From Micromonospora lutea (GTDB taxonomy: Bacteria > Actinomycetota > Actinomycetes > Mycobacteriales > Micromonosporaceae): a stretch of 64,000 nucleotides of DNA. The notes beneath the pieces were generated by a model. That model saw nothing but the letters and a program-made list of their open reading frames with translations. It searched no databases and was not told where the DNA came from. The stretch lies in assembly GCF_016863535.1 (NCBI RefSeq), contig NZ_BOPB01000010.1, positions 124,001-188,000 of the forward strand, written 5' to 3'. Below are positions 25,243-34,121 of this stretch, in pieces. A program made the translations under genes and the position numbers. Position 1 is the first letter of the stretch. Each line of letters begins with the position of its first letter.

Positions 25243-25982
25243 AGCGACTCCCCGAGGTATGCCTCTTGTACGGTCGGGTTGGCCATCACCGTCTCCGGTG
25301 TGTCGCACGCCAGCAGCGCGCCATGGTGCATCACGGCGATCCGGTCGGCCAGTTCGAGGATCACGTCCATGTGGTGCTCGACCATCAGCACCGCCCGGCC
25401 GCTGTCGCCGGTCAGCGAACGGATCACCTGGACCAGTTCCGGCACGTCCTCGGCGCTGACCCCGGCCATCGGCTCGTCGAGCAGCATCACCCGTGGCTCT
25501 CCGGCCAGCAGCAGCGCGATCTCCAGCTTCCGCTTCTCGCCGTGGGCGAGGGTGCCGGCCAGGGCCGTACCCCGATGGGCCAGGCCGACCCGGTCGAGCG
25601 CCGTGTCGGCGGCGGCGGCGACCTCCCGGTCTGCCGCCGCGCGCCGCCACAACTTCAGCGAACCCCCGCGGTGCGCCTGCACGGCGAGCCGGACGTTCTC
25701 CCGCACGCTCAGCGAGCCGAAAACCGAGGACGCCTGGAAGGTACGGCCGAGACCCAGCCGGGCCCGCCGGTACGGCGGCAGGTCGGAGATGTCCTGCCCG
25801 TCCAGGGTGACGTGACCTTCGGTGGCTCGGCGCAGACCGGTGATCAGGTTGAACAGTGAGGTCTTGCCGGCACCGTTGGGGCCGATCACGCCGAGGAACT
25901 CCCCGGGTGCCAGGTCCAGGTAAACGGAGTCGACGATGGCGACCTCACCGATCCGCCAGGTCAGACCGCGGGTGGCGAGCAT
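25239..25982 (-). CDS. livG: Branched-chain amino acid ABC transporter ATPase LivG
   Basis: ATP-binding subunit, 247 aa. Walker A IGPNGAGKTSLFNLITGL, the signature region LAHGEKRKLEIALLL (LAHGEKR form, usual in LivG), Walker B VMLLDEPMAGVSAED and H-loop VEHHMD. ATG 25982 starts 6 bp after the binding-protein stop and the stop overlaps livF. Confidence 0.94.
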   Translation of the reverse strand: MLATRGLTWRIGEVAIVDSVYLDLAPGEFLGVIGPNGAGKTSLFNLITGLRRATEGHVTLDGQDISDLPPYRRARLGLGRTFQASSVFGSLSVRENVRLAVQAHRGGSLKLWRRAAADREVAAAADTALDRVGLAHRGTALAGTLAHGEKRKLEIALLLAGEPRVMLLDEPMAGVSAEDVPELVQVIRSLTGDSGRAVLMVEHHMDVILELADRIAVMHHGALLACDTPETVMANPTVQEAYLGESL

Positions 25983-25988
25983 CTCCGG

Positions 25989-27194
25989 TCAGCCCTTCAT
26001 CGCCTGGACCGGCGGTGCGCTCTCGTCACCGGTGAGCGCCTTCTGCGGAGCCGCGGTGAAGGCGTCGCCGCTGCCGGTCAGGTTCGCCTGGTACATCGGC
26101 TGGAGCAGCGCGTGGTCCTCGGCGCGGATGGTCATGGTGCCCTTCACGCTCTCGAAGCTCCAGCCCTCCAGGGCGGTGACCATCTTCTCGACGTCGTCGC
26201 CGCCTTCGGCCGCGGCGCGGACCACCATCTGTGCGGCGGCGAACCCGTCCGGGTGGAACAGGTCGAGCGTGCCGCCGGGCACCTTCGCCTTCGCGGCCTT
26301 GGCCGCCTCGGTGTCGCTGGCGCCGTCGAAGTAGTGCGACAGGAAGGAAATCTTGGTGCCGGCAGCGCCGAAGGTGGGCCACGAGGCGCGGATGTCCAGG
26401 CCGGTGACGACCGTGGTGGAGGTGAGCACGCCCTGCTGGTCCAGGGTCTGCCACATTGCCGGGGCGGTGGTGCCGGCCCAGGCGACGAAGAGCAGGTCCG
26501 GCTTGGCGGACTTGATCTGGCTGGCGAACGGGGTGAACTCGGTCGCGCTGGCCGGCGCCCGGACGGCGCTGACGCTCGCGCCGGCTCCGCCGATGACCTC
26601 CTTGACCGCTGCCTCGTTGGCGTCGCCGAAAGCGCCGTCCTGGGCGAACACCACGACCTTCTTGCCGGTCGGGTCGCCGATGAACGACTTCGCGGTGACC
26701 ACGTCCTGGTACGACTGCCGGCCCGAGCGGAACGTGTACTTGTTCGCCCCGGTCACCGCGTCGGTGGCGGCCGGTCCGGAGATGAACAGCACCTTGTTCT
26801 GCGCGGCGATCGGGGCGACCTGGAGTGCCACACCCGAGGCGGTCGAGCCAGCAATGATCTTGTTGCCCTTGCCGATCAGGTCCTTGGCCGCGGAGACCGC
26901 CTTCGCCGGATCACCCGCGTCGTCGACCTCGGTGATCTCGATCGCGCGATCGCCCACCTTGTTGGTGCCGTTGGTGGCGAAGTCCAGGCCCGCCCTGAAC
27001 CCCTCGATGTACTGCTTTCCGTAACTGGCCAGCGCTCCCGACTGGGAGTAGACCAGACCAACCTTCACCGGCGCGGCGCTGTCGCCGCCGCCGTTGGCGG
27101 TGTCCTGGGGGCTGCCACAGGCCGTGGCGGCGATCGCCGCGGCCATCATCGTGGCGGCGGAGAGAACCGCCCGCCGTGTCGTCCGGACCGTCAT
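25989..27194 (-). CDS. Branched-chain amino acid type substrate-binding lipoprotein
   Basis: Periplasmic-binding-protein-like lipoprotein, 401 aa, family of LivJ/LivK/UrtA. The signal peptide has an RR pair and a lipobox-like ATAC (Cys26). The mature part begins APVKVGLVYSQSGALASYGK, typical of the family, and contains IIAGSTASGVALQVAPIAAQ. The ligand could be branched-chain amino acids, other amino acids or an amide; sequence does not decide. It is the first gene of the operon SBP-livG-livF-livH-livM, whose gene order differs from the common SBP-H-M-G-F. Confidence 0.9.
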   Translation of the reverse strand: MTVRTTRRAVLSAATMMAAAIAATACGSPQDTANGGGDSAAPVKVGLVYSQSGALASYGKQYIEGFRAGLDFATNGTNKVGDRAIEITEVDDAGDPAKAVSAAKDLIGKGNKIIAGSTASGVALQVAPIAAQNKVLFISGPAATDAVTGANKYTFRSGRQSYQDVVTAKSFIGDPTGKKVVVFAQDGAFGDANEAAVKEVIGGAGASVSAVRAPASATEFTPFASQIKSAKPDLLFVAWAGTTAPAMWQTLDQQGVLTSTTVVTGLDIRASWPTFGAAGTKISFLSHYFDGASDTEAAKAAKAKVPGGTLDLFHPDGFAAAQMVVRAAAEGGDDVEKMVTALEGWSFESVKGTMTIRAEDHALLQPMYQANLTGSGDAFTAAPQKALTGDESAPPVQAMKG

Positions 27195-27503
27195 TGCGAC
27201 TCCACGTGAGGACTCAGAGGAAGGGAAACCCTATGTGTCGGCTCACGCTAGAAGTGACGTCACCCACGGGCCATGTGGCGGAAACACACAAGTAACCGGG
27301 TTGGGGTGGCCCGCTGCTACAACCTCGCCGAGCAGGCTCAGCCGAGGCAGACGTGAATCGTCGACAACTTCTCGGATGGTGCTGGGTCCGTCCGCAGCGA
27401 AGGCAGCAACACCCGAGAAGGTGCTGGGGCGAGGCCGGGAGCGGGCGGGCGTGGGGATGGCGGTTCCGGCCCGGAGCACTGGACGAAATCGGAGGATTGT
27501 CTG
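27195..27503. promoter_or_regulatory. Divergent region between ABC transporter operon and trkH
   Basis: A 309-bp gap without a gene. It contains the perfect 10-bp palindrome GTGACGTCAC (27254-27263), about 60 bp upstream of the binding-protein start, and a GGTTG...CAACC / CCTCG...CGAGG nested pairing around 27299-27350 that could fold in the trkH leader. The trkH ribosome site GGAGG is at the right end. I see no match to the conserved core of the c-di-AMP (ydaO) riboswitch. Confidence 0.4.
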
Positions 27504-28838
27504 GTGCGTCGGTTCCTTCGTCACCCGGTGCGGCTGGTGCCGCTGGTGTTTCTGGTGGCGATCCTGATCAGCACCGGTCTGCTGATGTTGCGACCAATGA
27601 CCGTCGACAACCAGCAGACCCCGTTCATGACCGCGCTCTTCACCGCCACCTCGGCCATCTCAGTAACCGGCCTGACCGTCACCGACACGCCGAACTACTG
27701 GTCCGGCCTCGGCCTGGTGCTCATCACCGTGCTCACCCAGCTGGGTGGGCTCGGCATCCTGACCGGCGCCGCGCTGGTGATCCTCACCGTGTCCCGGCGG
27801 CTCGGCCTGCACAACCGGATGCTGGTGCAGGCCGAGACCGCGGAGTACGGGCTCGGTGACGTACGCCGACTGCTGCTGCACATCGCCACCACCGTCTTCG
27901 CCTGCGAACTGGCGATGACCGTCATCGTCGCCGGGCGGCTCTGGCTGGCCTACGACGAACCGTTCTGGCAGGCCCTCTGGGAGGCGGCGTTCCACTCCAT
28001 CCAGGCGTTCAACAACTCCGGATTCTCGCTCTATCGCGAAGGGCTGCTGGCCTTCGCCCGCGATGCCTGGATCGGCCTGCCACTGGCCGTCGGCGGCATC
28101 ATCGGCGGTCTCGGCTTTCCGGCCCTGTTCGAGGCGGTCCGCGAATGGCGGCGGCCGACCCGGTGGGCGGTCGCCACCAAGTTGACCATCTGGGGCAGTG
28201 CCTTCCTGGTGACTTTCGGTGCGGTCGCGTTCCTGGTTGCCGAGTGGGCCAACCCGCGCACGGTCGGCGCTTACGGCGTGCCCGACAAGGTGGTCGCCAC
28301 GTTCACGCAGATCGCCCTGGCCCGCACCGGCGGCTTCGAGGTGGTGCCGACCGACCTGCTCCGGGAGGAGAGCTACATCCTGCTGATGTGGCTGATGTTC
28401 ATCGGCGGCGGCAGCGCCAGCACCGCCGGTGGGATCAAGGTCTCCACCTTCTTCCTGCTCGCCTTCGTCATCTGGGCGGAGGTTCGCGGCGAGCCGGACG
28501 TCACCGTCGGGAAACGGCGGATCGCCACCGCCAGCCAACGGCATGCCCTCGCCGTCGCACTGCTCAGCGTCGCGATCGTGGCCATCGGGACCACCGCGCT
28601 GATCGTGATGACCGACAAACTTCCGTTCCAAGCCGCACTCTTCGAAGTCACCTCGGCGTTCAGCACCACCGGGCTCTCGGTGGGCGTCCTGTCGTCACTG
28701 TCGGACGGCGGCCAGTTCCTGCTGACCGTGCTCATGTACGTCGGCCGGGTCGGGCCGCTCACCTTCGGCTCGGCGATCGCCCTGAACACCCGACGGCGGC
28801 TCTACCGCTACCCAGAGGAGCAACCCATTGTTGGATAG
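27504..28838 (+). CDS. TrkH/KtrB family potassium transporter subunit
   Basis: Membrane pore subunit of a Trk/Ktr K+ uptake system, 444 aa. Repeated M-P-M units carry filter-like segments: TSAISVTGLTV, IQAFNNSGFSLY, ALARTGGFEVV and TSAFSTTGLSVG, each with the conserved Gly after Thr/Ser. GTG 27504 follows GGAGG. Its stop overlaps the start of the TrkA subunit gene by 11 bp, so the two subunits are co-translated. Confidence 0.93.
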   Translation: MRRFLRHPVRLVPLVFLVAILISTGLLMLRPMTVDNQQTPFMTALFTATSAISVTGLTVTDTPNYWSGLGLVLITVLTQLGGLGILTGAALVILTVSRRLGLHNRMLVQAETAEYGLGDVRRLLLHIATTVFACELAMTVIVAGRLWLAYDEPFWQALWEAAFHSIQAFNNSGFSLYREGLLAFARDAWIGLPLAVGGIIGGLGFPALFEAVREWRRPTRWAVATKLTIWGSAFLVTFGAVAFLVAEWANPRTVGAYGVPDKVVATFTQIALARTGGFEVVPTDLLREESYILLMWLMFIGGGSASTAGGIKVSTFFLLAFVIWAEVRGEPDVTVGKRRIATASQRHALAVALLSVAIVAIGTTALIVMTDKLPFQAALFEVTSAFSTTGLSVGVLSSLSDGGQFLLTVLMYVGRVGPLTFGSAIALNTRRRLYRYPEEQPIVG

Positions 28839-29499
28839 GAATCCGGACGAGGGCGGCATCGCCGTGATCGGTCTCGGCCGGTTCGGCAGCCACCTGGCCG
28901 AATCGCTCACCGCCCTCGGCCGCGAGGTGGTGGCCATCGACCGCGACCCCCGACTGGTGCAGAAGTGGTCACCCATGCTCGATCAGGTGGCACAGGCCGA
29001 CTCCACCGACGAGGAGGCGCTGCGTCAGCTCGGACTGACCGACCTGCGCCGGGCGGTCGTCGCCATCGGGGCCTCCGTCGAAGCCAGCGTGCTCACCGTG
29101 CTCAGCCTGGTGGAGTTGGGCGTGGCGCAGATCTGGGCCCGGGCGACGTCGGGGCAGCACGCGAAGATCCTCTCCTCGGTCGGCGCACACCACGTGATCT
29201 TTCCGGAGGCGGAGACCGGTGTAGGGCTCGCCCACCTGATCGTCAGCCGGATGCTGGACTTCGTGGGGTTCGGTGAGGCCTTCGCGGTGGCGAGGATCCG
29301 CGTACCGCCGCCGCTGCGGGGTCGTCCGACCAGCGAGACCCAGCTGCTGGCCCGCTACGGGGTACGGGTGATCGGGGTCAAACGCCCGGGCGAGAACCGG
29401 TACCGGTACATCTCGGATGATCTCGAACTTTCCGAGGACACGATTCTCATCGTGGAGGGCACCATCGAACAGCTCCAGCGCTTCTCCACGCTGTCCTGA
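28828..29499 (+). CDS. TrkA/KtrA family potassium uptake regulatory subunit
   Basis: Cytoplasmic gating subunit, 223 aa. RCK_N Rossmann domain GIAVIGLGRFGSHLAESL with Asp at the end of strand 2 (VVAIDRD), which suits NAD(H)/ATP binding; RCK_C domain in the C-terminal part (YGVRVIGVKRPGENRYRYIS). The start is TTG at 28828 (or 28831), preceded by AGAGGAG. It overlaps trkH and converges with the kinase gene with only 9 bp between stops. Confidence 0.93.
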   Translation: MLDRNPDEGGIAVIGLGRFGSHLAESLTALGREVVAIDRDPRLVQKWSPMLDQVAQADSTDEEALRQLGLTDLRRAVVAIGASVEASVLTVLSLVELGVAQIWARATSGQHAKILSSVGAHHVIFPEAETGVGLAHLIVSRMLDFVGFGEAFAVARIRVPPPLRGRPTSETQLLARYGVRVIGVKRPGENRYRYISDDLELSEDTILIVEGTIEQLQRFSTLS

Positions 29500-29508
29500 C
29501 CGGTCAGC

Positions 29509-31200
29509 TCACCTTCCCGGGCCCCCGCCGGGCTTACCGGGCTGCGGCTTCCCCCCGCCCTTGCCCTTTCCCTTTCCCTTGCCGTTGTCCGGCTTCGATT
29601 TTCCGGGCTTCGCCTTCTCGGGCTTGGGCTTGTCCGGCTTGGCCCCCGTCGATTTGGCGTCACCGGAACCGGCCTTACCGGCAGTTGCCTTCACCGTCTT
29701 GGTCGGGGCCGACTTGGTGGGTGCCGGCTTGGTGGTGGGCGCGGTGCCGGCCACCCCGGACACCTGTACCCCGCACACCGCCGTGCCGACCCGGAACTCC
29801 ACCGGCAGCGGGTTCGTCCCGGTGTACCGCCCGGTCAGATTCAGCTTCTCGGTGTCACCGGGTGCCAGTGCGGGTCGCTGCGGAGCGGGTTGCACCGCCA
29901 CGGCCCGACCCTGTTGCCGCACCGGCACCGGCGTCGCGGCGGTCACCTTCTGCTCGCCGGGAAAGGCGAAGCTCATGGTCCAGTCGCGCAGCTCACGGTC
30001 ACCGGTGTTGGTCAGGCTCAGCTCCGCGGTGAAGTCCTTGCCGGAGTCCTTGCGCAGCGCGTACGTCACCTGGCAGGGCATCTCCTGTTCACCGCCGATG
30101 CGCGCCTGGGTCGGCTGGTCGATCCCGCCGCTGGCGGGGCTGTGCGAGGTGACACCCCAGACCGCCGCCGTGATGACCATCAGCCCGGCCGCGGCCGCCA
30201 CCGCTTCGAACCGGCGGCGACGGTTCAGCCTGCGACGGGTACGCGGGCCGGCCAGGGGCAGCGCGTCCGTCGCCGCGGACCAGGGCAGGATCGTGGTACC
30301 GACGTCGGCCAACGACAACGGGCCGGTGTCACCGGCGCCGACGCCCGCCGGCACGGTCGGCACCTTCCCGGCCGCCTCGGCGAGGGTCCGGGCCAGCTCG
30401 GCGGTGGTCGGCCGGTCCGCCGGCAGCTTCGCCAGACACCGGCCGACGAGGTCGGCGACGCCATCAGGCAGCCCCGGCACATCGGGCATCGGGTCCGGCT
30501 CGCGGTACATGTGCGCGCGCAGCATCTGGGTGGTGGTGTCGGCCTGCCAGGGCAGCCGGCCGGTGAGCATCCGGTACAGCAGCAGCCCGACCGCGTACAC
30601 GTCGGTGGCCGGGCTGACCTGGCCGTTGTCGAGCCGTTCCGGAGCGAGGTACGCCGGGGTGCCGAGCAGGGTGCCGTCGGGCCCCTTCTCACTCTCACCG
30701 ACCAGGGCGGAGATGCCGAAGTCGACCACCTTCACCCCGGTCGCGGTGAGCATCACGTTGCCGGGTGTGACGTCTCGGTGCACCACACCACGGGCGTGCG
30801 CGGTGGCCAGTGCGGAGGAGACCTCGGCCGCCACCGTCACAGCCTCCCGCCACGGCAGGCGCGCGTCGCGGGTCAACCGCGCGGTCAGCGGACCACCGTC
30901 GATCAGCTCCATCACCACGTACGGCACGGTCACGCCGACCTGCACGGACTCGCCGTAGTCGTACACATTGGTGATGTTGGGATGGCACAGCCGGGCGGCG
31001 GCCTGGGCCTCGATCCGGATCCGGTGCCGGAACGCCCGGTCGCTGGCCAGCCGGGACGCGAGGACCTTGACCGCCACCTGCCGGCCGAGCACCTCGTCGT
31101 AGCCTCGCCAGACCACCGACATGCCGCCCGCGCCGAGCTGCTCGATCAGCCGGTACCGCTCACCGAGCAGTTCCGCTCCGTTGCCAACCCCTCCACCCAT
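29509..31200 (-). CDS. Membrane Ser/Thr protein kinase with extracellular CBM2-like domain
   Basis: A 563-residue PknB-type kinase. Kinase domain about 15-275: glycine loop LGAGGMSVV, Lys45 in VAVKVL, catalytic Asp143 in HRDVTPGN (Thr145 where Lys is usual), DFG 160-162, APE-like YLAPERL. A membrane segment (331-350) leads to an extracellular domain bounded by Cys376 and Cys476. Its layout (LSLTNTG, LRDWTMSFAFPG, YTG) matches carbohydrate-binding module family 2. The tail is a Lys/Pro/Gly-rich disordered region. Probably a cell-wall or polysaccharide sensor. Adjacent genes give no clue to the substrate. Confidence 0.9.
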   Translation of the reverse strand: MGGGVGNGAELLGERYRLIEQLGAGGMSVVWRGYDEVLGRQVAVKVLASRLASDRAFRHRIRIEAQAAARLCHPNITNVYDYGESVQVGVTVPYVVMELIDGGPLTARLTRDARLPWREAVTVAAEVSSALATAHARGVVHRDVTPGNVMLTATGVKVVDFGISALVGESEKGPDGTLLGTPAYLAPERLDNGQVSPATDVYAVGLLLYRMLTGRLPWQADTTTQMLRAHMYREPDPMPDVPGLPDGVADLVGRCLAKLPADRPTTAELARTLAEAAGKVPTVPAGVGAGDTGPLSLADVGTTILPWSAATDALPLAGPRTRRRLNRRRRFEAVAAAAGLMVITAAVWGVTSHSPASGGIDQPTQARIGGEQEMPCQVTYALRKDSGKDFTAELSLTNTGDRELRDWTMSFAFPGEQKVTAATPVPVRQQGRAVAVQPAPQRPALAPGDTEKLNLTGRYTGTNPLPVEFRVGTAVCGVQVSGVAGTAPTTKPAPTKSAPTKTVKATAGKAGSGDAKSTGAKPDKPKPEKAKPGKSKPDNGKGKGKGKGGGKPQPGKPGGGPGR

Positions 31201-31271
31201 GGTCGGCGTTGTTGCCCGACGTGAGGCCGCCTACACCTTTCTGGTCTGATTCGGTCACGGATGTCACCCGA

Positions 31272-32825
31272 TCAGGCGGTCGCGAGCAGTTGGTCCACCG
31301 GGGCGTAGTCGTCGGTCAACACCAGCGCGTCGCCGACGAAGTCCGTCAGGTCACCGCCGCTGAGCAGGCTGACCGGTTCGTTGGCGTCGTCGAGGCGGGC
31401 GCGTACCGCAGCCAGCGGCAGCGGCGCGTCGGAGGCCACGATGAGGAAGTTGGCGCCCCGCTCGCCGGCCAACGCCTCAGGTGGGGCGATCAGCGCGACA
31501 TGACCGAACTCGGCGGCGACGGTGGCCACCTCACTGCGGATGAAGCGCAGCGGGGGGTAGTCGATGACGTTCTGCACGTAGACCCCACCCGGCCGGGTCA
31601 CCCGACGGATCTCGGCGGCCATCTCCCGGGTGGCGAGGTGCCAGGGCACCACCAGGTGCCCGAAGGCGTCGCCCACCACGAAGTCCCGGCTGTCGGTCGC
31701 CTCCGCGGCGACGAGCAGCCGAGCGTCACCCACCACCGCCCGCAGATCCGGCCCCTGGCGGATGCCGAGTCGTCGCTCCCCCAACTCGACCAACCCACCG
31801 TCGATCTCGAAGACCAGGTTGTCGGTGCCGGGTCGGGTGGCGGTGAGGTACCGCGGCACGGTGAACCCGCCGCCGCCCAGGTGCAGCGCGTCGAGCCGCT
31901 GTTGCGGCGGGGCGAGCACGTCGGCCACCGCCCCGATCCACCGGGTGTACGCGAACTCCAGGTGGGTCGGGTCAGCCAGGTCCACGTACGAGTGCTGGGC
32001 CGAGTTGAGCAGCAGGGTTCGTCCGCTGGCTCGACCCGGATCGGCCTCGACGCGAGCGCAGTGGTACGCCGTCTCGACGTCGCAGGGGTTCGGGGCGACC
32101 ATGGTCAGCCCGGCCCCGGCCAGGCCGAGCACCGCCAGCGCGGCCTTGACCCGGGCCGGCCCGGGGAGGACGGCCCGGTCCTGCCGGTGCAGGTACACGC
32201 CCAACGCGATACCGACGATGCCGAGGGAGGCGGCCAGCCCGAACAGGATGACGGTGCTGGGCAGCGCGGCCACCAGCACGAAGCCGGTGACCAGGGTGGC
32301 CGTGACGGCGCCGAGCGTGCCGATGCTGGAGAGACGGCCGACGACCTGGCCGGTGCGGCGCAGGTCGGCGAGCTGAAGCTTGATCACCAGTGGGCTGACC
32401 GAGGAGAGCAGCATCGCGGGCGCGAACACGGCGACCGCGACCAGCAGCAGTACGGCGCTGGCCGCACCGCCGCGCAGCACCTCACCGGCGTACCGCACTG
32501 CCGGCAGCGTGATCGCGGTGGCGATGCCGGAGAGCACCAGCGCCGGGGCCAGCAGAGTACGCGGATTGCGCCGATCGGCCAGCCACCCGCCCGCCCACGC
32601 CCCGTACGCGATCGCCGCCAGCGCGATGCCGATGACCGAACTGGTCACCTGGAGGGTCACCCCGACGTACGGCCCGACCAGGCGCAACGCAGCGGTCTCC
32701 AGCACCAGGACGGCACCGCTGGAGTAGAAGACCAGAAACGCGGCGAGCCCGTTCGGCAGGGCCCGGGGCACCTGCGGCAGGGACGACGCGGACGTGGCCA
32801 CCACGTCAGGCGATGGAGAGTTCAT
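31272..32825 (-). CDS. Membrane-embedded spermidine-synthase-like protein
   Basis: A 517-residue fused protein. The N-terminal half has about seven membrane segments (FYSSGAVLVLETAALRLVGP onward). The C-terminal half is a spermidine synthase-like Rossmann domain (LHLGGGGFTVPRYL, EIDGGLVELG, VGDARLL). Such fusions are common in actinomycetes, and whether they make polyamines is generally unknown. The conserved GGGxG and the acidic residue after strand 2 are kept. It lies on the same strand as and upstream of the kinase gene across 71 bp. Confidence 0.82.
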   Translation of the reverse strand: MNSPSPDVVATSASSLPQVPRALPNGLAAFLVFYSSGAVLVLETAALRLVGPYVGVTLQVTSSVIGIALAAIAYGAWAGGWLADRRNPRTLLAPALVLSGIATAITLPAVRYAGEVLRGGAASAVLLLVAVAVFAPAMLLSSVSPLVIKLQLADLRRTGQVVGRLSSIGTLGAVTATLVTGFVLVAALPSTVILFGLAASLGIVGIALGVYLHRQDRAVLPGPARVKAALAVLGLAGAGLTMVAPNPCDVETAYHCARVEADPGRASGRTLLLNSAQHSYVDLADPTHLEFAYTRWIGAVADVLAPPQQRLDALHLGGGGFTVPRYLTATRPGTDNLVFEIDGGLVELGERRLGIRQGPDLRAVVGDARLLVAAEATDSRDFVVGDAFGHLVVPWHLATREMAAEIRRVTRPGGVYVQNVIDYPPLRFIRSEVATVAAEFGHVALIAPPEALAGERGANFLIVASDAPLPLAAVRARLDDANEPVSLLSGGDLTDFVGDALVLTDDYAPVDQLLATA

Positions 32826-32861
32826 CGTGGCGATGGTACGCAGCGATCCGCCGCGCGTACG

Positions 32862-33878
32862 TCAATGCATCGAAAGATGAACGTGGTTCGTGTGATCAGC
32901 GGCCGGACTGCCGCTCCCGCCGTACGCCCGCCAGCCGGTGCCCGGGTGCCAGATCTGGCGGTACCAGATCACGTACAGCACGCCGAGCCGGTCTGCGTTG
33001 CGGACGTGCCAGGCGGCCAGGCTGTCCCCGTACGACTTGTCGCCGCCGGTGGCCGTACGGTCCTCGAAGCCGTTCGGGGCGGCGGAGAAGTCGCAGGCCC
33101 GCCCCTTGGGGTGCTCGCCCGAGCCACCGCTGCGGTAACAGGAGACGTGCCGTTTGTAGCCGGCGGCCTGGGTCTGCTTCAGCGCGTGCAGGGTGCGTGG
33201 CGTGATACAGCCCGAGGTGGTCGGGTCGTTCACCGAGCATGACTCGCCGGGCCAGGATCCGTCGGAGTTGCGGGGGGCCGGCTTCGCCGAGGTGGAACTG
33301 CCTCCGCTGAACCCGCCGCTGCTGCCCGAACTGACCGCCGCCAGCGCCGACTCGGCCTCCCGCTTCTTCTTCGCCATCACCGCCAACTGCTTGGTCTGCT
33401 CGCGCACCTCAGCGTTGATCGCGAGCTTGGCCTGCCGGGCCTGCTCCCGCGCCTCGGTCATCTCCCGGATCCGACGGCCGTCACGCTGGGCCATCATGTC
33501 GAGGTTGGCGGCCCGCTGCACGAACGCCTCCGGGGTCGCGCTGTCCAGCAGCACGGCTGCCGGGCTGAGCCGACCGACCCGGTAGGACTGCGCAGCCACC
33601 TCACCGACCAGGGCGTTCAGCTCCTCCAGCCGGCCCTCCATCTCAGACAGCTCCTTGGCCATCTGCTTCTGCCGCTTCTTGGAGCCGTCCAGCTTCCGCT
33701 TCGCCTCGATGTGCGCCTTGGCGGTGGCTTCCAGGGCGTCTCGCAGCTTCTTGCTGCCACCCTCGTTGGGCTCGGCGTACGCCGGCACGACCCCCACGCC
33801 GAGGAGCAGCGCCACCGCGGCGAGCAGGGTGATCAGCGGCCGGTGGGCGCGCCACCGGACGGGCATGGACCTGCGCAC
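32862..33878 (-). CDS. Secreted coiled-coil protein with M15-like C-terminal domain
   Basis: A 338-residue exported protein. The signal peptide (ITLLAAVALLLGVGVVPAYA) is followed by a long coiled coil (about 40-185, KK/RE-rich heptads), a Ser/Gly linker and a C-terminal domain with GEHPKGRACDF and ADHTNHVHLS. The His-x6-Asp and His-x-His spacing resembles zinc ligands of M15-type peptidases, as in the ARB_07466-like domain family. Role in peptidoglycan remodelling is likely. GTG 33878 has AAAGGA upstream; ATG 33866 is an alternative start. Confidence 0.8.
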   Translation of the reverse strand: MRRSMPVRWRAHRPLITLLAAVALLLGVGVVPAYAEPNEGGSKKLRDALEATAKAHIEAKRKLDGSKKRQKQMAKELSEMEGRLEELNALVGEVAAQSYRVGRLSPAAVLLDSATPEAFVQRAANLDMMAQRDGRRIREMTEAREQARQAKLAINAEVREQTKQLAVMAKKKREAESALAAVSSGSSGGFSGGSSTSAKPAPRNSDGSWPGESCSVNDPTTSGCITPRTLHALKQTQAAGYKRHVSCYRSGGSGEHPKGRACDFSAAPNGFEDRTATGGDKSYGDSLAAWHVRNADRLGVLYVIWYRQIWHPGTGWRAYGGSGSPAADHTNHVHLSMH

Positions 33879-34121
33879 GAAAGCATCCTTTCGTCGGCCG
33901 CCGGCCCCCGAGAGTTCACTGCACGGCGACGGCCCTCGCCGGCGCCGGTCGGCGGCCTGCTGGCGGAAGGCCGCCGGTCAGGATACCGGAATCAGCCACG
34001 CCGGCCACTCTCCCGACCACCAGCCCCGCCCCTCATCGACCCCCCGCAACCCCCACGTCACCCTCCGCGTCCATTCCCCATGTCGATCATGAAGTGGCGG
34101 CCGGAAAGCGACCCCAGGCTG

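Noticed and set aside
27204..27500. c-di-AMP (ydaO) riboswitch before the potassium transporter genes
   Set aside because: GTGAATC and a paired GGTTG/CAACC helix are present, but the conserved CCGAACCCGACAGCT-like core is missing.
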